Shown here: positions 4,782 through 5,152 of the stretch, one piece after another
Layout: every line of letters begins with the position of its first letter
Position numbering within the stretch: the stretch's first letter is position 1
NCBI GenBank assembly: GCA_021801885.1
Contig: JAKABL010000043.1
Coordinates: forward strand, 1-5,152
Direction: 5' to 3'
DNA length: 5,152 bases
Origin: a bacterium
GTDB taxonomy: Bacteria > Patescibacteriota > Minisyncoccia > UBA6257 > 2-01-FULL-56-20
Program-made: the position numbers and the translations under genes
Notes under the pieces: generated by a model
What the model was told of the DNA's origin: nothing
What the model saw: only the letters and a program-made list of their open reading frames with translations
Database searches by the model: none

Positions 4782-5152
4782 GGGGCGGCAATTTTTGCGA
4801 ACCTGGGCCACGTGCCGGGCGATGGCGCGCCAGCGCTTGATCTGGCGCTCATCCTCGCTCCCGCGTCCATCGGGCGCGGTGCCCGGACCCAGCCGCCGAC
4901 CCATATAGTAGCGGCAGTACCACTGGAACCATCCGCGCGGATCGTGCGCCTCGTTGATCCACCCCTTCGCGCGCCATACCGCGAGCGGCTGTGAGGCGTT
5001 CACGCCGAAGAAGTTGAGCGCGGGATCATGTCGGCGGCCGTGCGCATGCGCGGATTTCGCCCCGCTCCGCCGTCCGTCTGCCGCGCGCTGCCCTTCCTCT
5101 GCCGCGGGCACGAGCTTGACATGCGCGAACCAGCTGGCGGGGAACTCGCGGC
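4710..5152 (-). CDS. Conserved protein of unknown function, C-terminal part (5' end outside window)
   Basis: The frame is open to the right edge and ends with TAG at 4712-4710, giving about 146 visible residues. It carries the blocks EFPASWFAHVKL, LNFFGVNASQPLAVW, GWINEAHDPRGWFQWYCRYY, DERQIKRWRAI and KNCRPGDFTC, ending QRQALLHWAYD. I recognise this Trp/Tyr-rich set of blocks as a conserved uncharacterised family found in bacteria and in eukaryotes such as plants and fungi, but know no function for it. Two stretches look like inserted linkers: an Arg/Ala/His-rich segment after HVKL and a Gly/Pro-rich segment (GPGTAPDGRG) after GRRL. The gene is GC-rich and native-looking. Its last 24 codons, stop included, are duplicated at 2251-2322, indicating that its 3' end was the integration target of the R-M island. 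Confidence 0.75.
   Translation of the reverse strand, partial: REFPASWFAHVKLVPAAEEGQRAADGRRSGAKSAHAHGRRHDPALNFFGVNASQPLAVWRAKGWINEAHDPRGWFQWYCRYYMGRRLGPGTAPDGRGSEDERQIKRWRAIARHVAQVRKNCRPGDFTCHTKQRQALLHWAYDARKM

Noticed and set aside
4649..4994. Frames overlapping the right-edge gene (plus 4705-4908 and 4764-4994, minus 4649-4870)
   Set aside because: They are low-complexity Arg/Ala/Pro translations typical of GC-rich shadows. The conserved blocks are all in the minus frame ending at 4710.

Overview
The window most resembles a Patescibacteria/CPR (Parcubacteria-like) chromosome fragment. That placement is a judgement from the style of the proteins: a UvrD/RecB-type nuclease tail ending in an FEEDLL-like segment, genes with very short or no leaders, and weak or absent Shine-Dalgarno sites. 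No rRNA or marker gene confirms it. Most of the window is GC-rich. The block from about 2347 to 4709 is clearly AT-rich and looks acquired.

Left part (1-1833): the 3' end of a UvrD/RecB-type helicase-nuclease gene overlaps by ATGA with a 34-codon gene for a cysteine-rich peptide. The peptide's C-terminal half is exactly four C-x-P-x repeats (CIPQ-CGPD-CQPA-CIPA), like a RiPP precursor of the CXXX-repeat type, and a strong terminator follows it. Next, on the minus strand, is a HExxH metallopeptidase-like gene with a good promoter that would yield a leaderless mRNA. Directly beyond that promoter lies a 50-residue fragment of a radical-SAM SPASM domain (C-x2-C-x5-C-x2-C) with its own GNRA-loop terminator. 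It appears to be the 3' remnant of a peptide maturase. Precursor and maturase remnant flank the peptidase gene, which suggests a broken or rearranged RiPP locus.

Middle (1834-2346): a poorly coding stretch with one doubtful small ORF, then a 96-bp decayed copy of the 3' end of the gene found at the right edge.

Right part (2347-5152): an AT-rich type II restriction-modification island. It holds a gamma-class N6-adenine methyltransferase (+) and a PD-(D/E)XK endonuclease (-), convergent and overlapping by 4 bp. The endonuclease gene has a near-consensus promoter whose -35 box sits in a 9-bp inverted repeat, a candidate operator. The island is bounded by 72-bp direct repeats (68/72 identical) made of the last codons of the conserved right-edge gene. 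This is the arrangement expected if the island integrated by recombination in the 3' end of that gene, leaving one functional and one remnant end.
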